A stretch of DNA of 64,000 nucleotides from Nematopogon swammerdamellus (Eukaryota > Arthropoda > Insecta > Lepidoptera > Adelidae). Each line of letters opens with the position of its first letter. The first letter of the stretch is position 1. A program made the translations under genes and the position numbers. The notes beneath the pieces are model-generated. The model made no database searches, was not told where the DNA came from, and worked only from the letters and a program-made list of their open reading frames with translations. Location of the stretch: the NCBI GenBank assembly GCA_946902875.1, contig OX336355.1:16959347-17023346 (forward strand), read 5' to 3'. Positions 22,901 through 28,900 of this stretch are shown piece after piece.

Positions 22901-25900
22901 TATGGGCTGACATCACGGATGTTGTAGGGGATGTAGCCAACCGTGTCAGTTTCAATAAAAAAAAAAAAAATCAGTCGCATTCTCAACTTCGACATTTTGG
23001 ACGATCACAATACTTCCTTTCTCCTTACAGTCGCTCGAAAGTAAAAAGCCACCTCCATAGTTTTTAGCCGTTGCGGTAATTTATCGATCGACGCGCGACG
23101 TTCGCTTGTTTTGGAACACGCAAATGTTTGCGTGGAGCGTGCAGGCAAGCGATACGGGTTACTGCGCGTGGAAAAAGGATGACACAATATCGATGCGATC
23201 TCTTGAGACGGTCGGTTCTGTATTCACGCGATACGCACACTACCATAATCGCGGTGTCTCGTTTTAGTAATAGTTGAAGTATGAACAAAATGTCTTTGAG
23301 TATGAAGTCCGGGCACCGAATTAAAAAAAGTTGAGTCCAGGGCTATTTTTTCCATCTACGATGCTGCTGGTGGTGTTATACCAAAGAGATTAAAAGAGGG
23401 TGGGTTTAATGTATTTGTGATAAGCTTTACAGAATATATAAGTCAATGATATTTTATATAAAATTGTAAAATTGTAGATTTTACCGACGACGACACGACA
23501 ACGAATAAAATAAAAAAATAGTAAATCTGATTTAAATGCAAAATTGATAATAAACCATCGCTTCTCTTATATTCTCTATCTTTTTCGGGAGGAAGGAAGG
23601 GATTCCTTCCTCGCCCATCTCTCACTCACCTCTCTCCCGGTCTTCTCTCCTCGATCCCGCCTTCCTCCCCTCCTTCCCCTCACCCTTCACGGACCCCCTC
23701 TTTGCCACCTTCCCTTTCGCCCATTCCCTCCCTCTCTCCCTACTTCCCTTCCTCCCCTCATGTCGCCCCTCCTTCCCATCACCCTCGCATTCCATTCCTC
23801 CCCTACTACCCCTCATCCTGTCCGCAACCCCCTCTTACCCCGCCCCTTCCCCCTTTCAACCTCTCACTCCCTCGATATCCATTCCTCCTCGTTCCCTCTA
23901 CTACCTCCCTCCCCCACACCTACCCTCATTCACTAACCCTTCCTCCCTCCATACCTCTCCTCCTCTTCTTCTTTTTTTTATGGAAACTGACATGGTTGGA
24001 TACATCACCTACAACATCCGTGATGTCGGACATGTCGTGCCGGCTATACTGAACTGGACGAAAAAAAACGAAAAAACTATTTACATCAAATCTCTTTGAT
24101 TTACATAGCCGTTTCGACGTACGTTTTATTCAGTGCGGTGGTACCAACCCTAGTAAGGTAAGAAGGGAAGGGTGCTACAGTTTTACGTGGAATCCGAACC
24201 ACGGTCAGCCTCAAATGGTCGAGCGGTCACCCATCCAAGTGTTGACCGCGCCCAGGGTTGCCTGCACCACTGAGCTACCCAGGCTGACAAACGTACCTCC
24301 CACCCACTCCCCCTTCTTTTCTCTCCCCCTTCCTCTTCCTGACCATTATTCATTATTTCTTACCAAAAGCAGTAACTATTGAGTAATCTGTGCCAAAAGC
24401 CTAGATAATAAATTTTCATATCCTTACCTAGAGAAATCATGGATTCCCCATACAAAAACTTTCACCCCTATTTCACCCCTTATTTTTAGGTTTCCGTATC
24501 CCTGTACGGAAGCCTATTACTAAGCCTCCGCAGTCTGTCTGTCCGTCCGTCCGTTTGTCTATCCGAGGGCTGTATCTCTTGAACCGTAATAGGAAGCCCG
24601 TTGAAATTTTCACAGAATATGTGTTACTATAGCGGATATAACAACAAATAAGCGGAGCTAGGTACAACCCAAGTACAACCAAAGAGTTTGTAAATTCTTT
24701 GGACCGGAGTAAAACCGCAAACAGGAAATTACAATCTTACACGTTCAACGCCACATGAAAAATCCAGTATTTCCGTTTGGGCCACGGGGCTCACCGCTCA
24801 CCGGTGAGCCTTTCCTTACTGAACCATTCAGGGCATGGGGGTCACCGGTGAGCCGCGTGAGAGGGCCTACGTAAACGCTTCCTACAAGCCACAGAGCGCA
24901 GCTACAAAGCCAATATGGAAGTGAGCCGCATGGCCTTGTAGTCGAAGCGGACGGCGTGGTTTTCAAATCCAATAGAAACTTGTAGTTTTTTATTAAGTTA
25001 ATTGTAACGATGCTAGGGCTGCTCTTAACGATAAGGTAGAAAATAATATTTGTATTAATAGAATTAATAAAACCAGAAAATAATAAGAAAATATTCGTCA
25101 AAATAAAAATGAACATAAAATTTTCTTCATTGCCAAATAAGAAGACATTATTTATTACGAAAATAATTTATGAAATTGAACAAAACAAAATATTTATGAA
25201 ATTGAACAATCACAACATTATCACACTTCTTCAAAGGGTTTAACCATAAACAATAAAGAATTATCCGTGAGTCATGTTAAAACAAGGCAAACAAAGGAAT
25301 GGTTTAGTTGGGCTGCTTTGGCAATAAGTGGATACTTTTTTCGACTTGGTTTTAGCCTGTTTGCTACCCATTATTGGTACGTTCTTTGCATAACATTGGT
25401 GACATGTTCTTCTCACTTTTCTGGCCAATCCCTCTTTCCTTTCCAGAGTGTGTTTCATTCTCTTCCGCCTTTCTATATGCATTTCATAGTCGCTATCCTC
25501 ACTCTCCGACAAAAGAATTCGACAGCATCTTCTTTTCGTTGGTTGAACTACGTCTTCATAGAATCTATTCCGAAACTACGGTTCAGAAGATCTATCTCGA
25601 TGTTTTCTAACTGCGTTAGCGCTTCTTGTGTTAACTCGAAATCTTCAAAATAATCATTTTTGGCGAGAAAAGCGTAAAACATCCTCAATTGTCGACGCAG
25701 CCGGACCGGGATTGATCGCTGCGTCCGCGGCGCGCGCGTAACGGGTGGGCCGCGGCGTGACCCCGCGGCTCCAGCCAACAGAAAAATACAAATCCTTCAT
25801 AGGAGGCCACACGATCCACCCGTGAGCCTTCTGCTATATCTCGAAAATTAGACGGTAAAAGTCGCAAATTTTTATTTTCCTTACAAATTACCGCATTTTA

Positions 25901-28900
25901 TAAACTTTGTGATGAAAATCTCAAGTTGATGAAAATTACGGATATAATGAGTTTGGCTTGGCCCGAACCGAAAAGTACGCTAGGCCCACCGGTGGGTCGT
26001 ATGGCGTTCAACGTGTTAATTGTGGGCTGATTTTGAAAATTCTTTTTTTGTTTGGTAGGTCATACTTCAGAGGTGCTCCCATTGAAATTTTATTGAAATT
26101 GATTGAGCGGTTTATGAAAAAGCAACAAAATACTATTGGTGTGTGGTTACCTTCAGCAAAACTTTTGTGATGTGGGCTTTTTCAGCAATTTGCAGTTTGA
26201 CACATGGCGAATAATTCTGTACCACTTCAACCGATTTCGATTATTCGATTTCGATTATTGTTTTTTATGTAATATTGTTTTAAAAATATAAAACCGACTT
26301 AAAAAAAATAAACTAGAACTAAAAAGTATTAAATAGGTAGAATAGGTACCTAATATTTTGAAATTTTCTCTGTCATTGTATTGAAATACATGAATCGATA
26401 TTGTCATTCATATTCGGACCCTTGTTTCATGAATATTCTAAATTTGAAATCTTTTCCGACCGGCCAGATGCGTTTAATATATTATAATACGAGTACGAGT
26501 ACCATCGAGCTGGTCTGATGATGGAGACGGAAGGTGGCCATAGGAACTCCTAAACTACACATGATAAACCCATCGTGTTTGGGCTCGTTGAATTTGTCAT
26601 CACGAGCAATTTACTTTAGACCTAGGAGATTCTCAATTCGACGGTATGTTTTCTTTTTTTGGATGTTTGTTACGCGATTACTCCGTCAATTATTGTGGGC
26701 CGATTTTGAAAATTCTTTTTTTTTGTTTGAAAGGGGATAACCATGACGTGGTTCCATTTTAATTTGGTCGAGATCAGATTGGAAAGCGAGGCGGAATCGC
26801 GAGGCCGAAGGTCGAGCGATTCCGCCGAGTACATTAATAGCAAAAAATTCAAAAAAAAACTGTGAAATAAAAAACTATTTAAAAAAATAAAAAAATCGAA
26901 CCCTAGAGTTGAAGGCGGTGCTAAAGCAAGCAAAAATGATACATGAAAGAAAACATGCGTGGATGATATCCTTTGTGATTTGTGTAGCCTTCTTTAGCAC
27001 CGCCTTCAACTCTAGGGTTCGATTTTTTTAATTTCATAAATTTTTTAAGGCAGTTTTCATATTTTTTTTTACATACAATGCTGACATTATTAGAATGAAG
27101 AGTGACGAGTATTTGTTTAACTGTTCAACTAAATAAATACGTTCTATCCACAGAGCACGGAATACCGCGCGCGCGCGCGCGGGGGTATTCCGTGCTCTGT
27201 GTGGATCTATCTATTAAAAGCGCACAAACAGGAAATTACAATCATAATAATATTTTGTTCCGTATACCAAATAATTTTCAAAACATTTTTTTATTTTATT
27301 TAATTTGATTATGACAATTAAACTAACACTTCTTGTGTTAGTTTAATTGTAAATTGTCATAATTTTATTATTCAAATATAATTAAAAATTTTGGAATTTA
27401 CATAAATAATGTTCTTTATAAATATAAATGAAAGCGCCATCTTTTGTCTAGTAGCAGTAATTCTACAGCCTAGTGACAATTAAAGGTACCTAGATACATG
27501 TTGTATTTCAACTAGATAGCGCCCTTAGTATAGAAGTATTAACAAACATTAACGCCACCTGTTTGTTTTACGACAACATCAAGAAAAATTATTAACGCCC
27601 TCTGTTGGTTTTACGATTTACAACGTTACCAAATTTGTTATATGGAGTGGTCTATCTGTCCCGACAGGGTTATAAAATCAATGCCCTATGATACTCCGCA
27701 AGTTTGATAAATCCACATTTCGTCATAATCCTAATTTAGAAAGTTTTGTTGATGAACATAAATATAATTTAAGGCTCCTGTCAGGCCGGCATGGCATTCG
27801 CAATCGCCGTGCATCACAGAATGCCCATGGGCATCGTTAGACACCTACTTGTAGGTGAAACGATGCCACATGCCGCGCTATCCATAAAAAAAAACAAATC
27901 CCAACAATTCGTTGTCTCATGAAGATTCCAATGCAACATACCACAAAGTGACACTCCGACATTCCTTAGTGCAATCCAGTATTCTGTGGGGCAAAGTGGG
28001 ACAGATTGTATTCGTAACAATACGAGGCTAAAAATCACAGCAATCCTGGGCTACACCGACCCAGGAAGGCTGAAACGACACCTTTAAACTAGTAATTCGT
28101 CGTTTGAGCCTTGCACAAATGATGCGTCTTTTGGGGTGAGCTTTCACGACTTAATCATCATTTTACTCAATCTTGCTAAATCTCATCTGGTGGTTCACTC
28201 CGCCTTGCGCCATCTCATAGGGGGTCTTACTCAAACTTACATCATTTTATCCGACGTTTTGCTCAACCTTACACCATTTCATATTGCATTTTACTTAGCC
28301 CTACGCTATTTTATCATACGTTTTGCTAAACCTGACGCCTGTCATCTGGCATTTTAATTAACTTGACACCTGTCATCTGGCATTTTATTCGACCTGACGC
28401 CTGTCATCCGGCATTTTAATCGACCTTTCCACATCTCATCTGGCGTTTTACTCAGCCTTAAATCAATTCATCGGGTGTTTGACTCAACCTTACGCTCAGC
28501 AATGTCTCATCGCGAAGGAATTGCGTTGCAACCAGGTTTTTAATACAACTAGTTAGGGTATATTTTCTTGGATTTATCGAGTCTGTATGGTATTAATTAC
28601 AATATAATATTTGTCATGCCAAATCAATTGTGTTTTATTATTTAAAGCATACACAAGCAAATTGTAGTCGCACACTCGAACGCTTCCTTCTTTCAGCCCT
28701 ACTTATAATTTCTAATAAATTTTTCATTGCATTTATCCAGTTCCTCTCCTACATTTATTCTGCAGGTCTTCATCTTGAATAATATTATAATATAATATAC
28801 AGGGTGTCCCAAAACTCAACGTCAAGCGGGAACCAGGGAGTAGGCCAGTCTATGACTACCCAGGGATAAATAAGAAAAAACATCGGAGTCATTTGTTTTT

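Noticed and set aside
23544..24052. Pro/Ser/Leu-rich ORFs
   Set aside because: Composition effect of the polypyrimidine tract; no stop codons expected where A and G are rare.
24473..25116. Minus-strand ORFs near the piggyBac-like left end
   Set aside because: Overlap repeat R2 and the element's subterminal repeats; no domain recognised.
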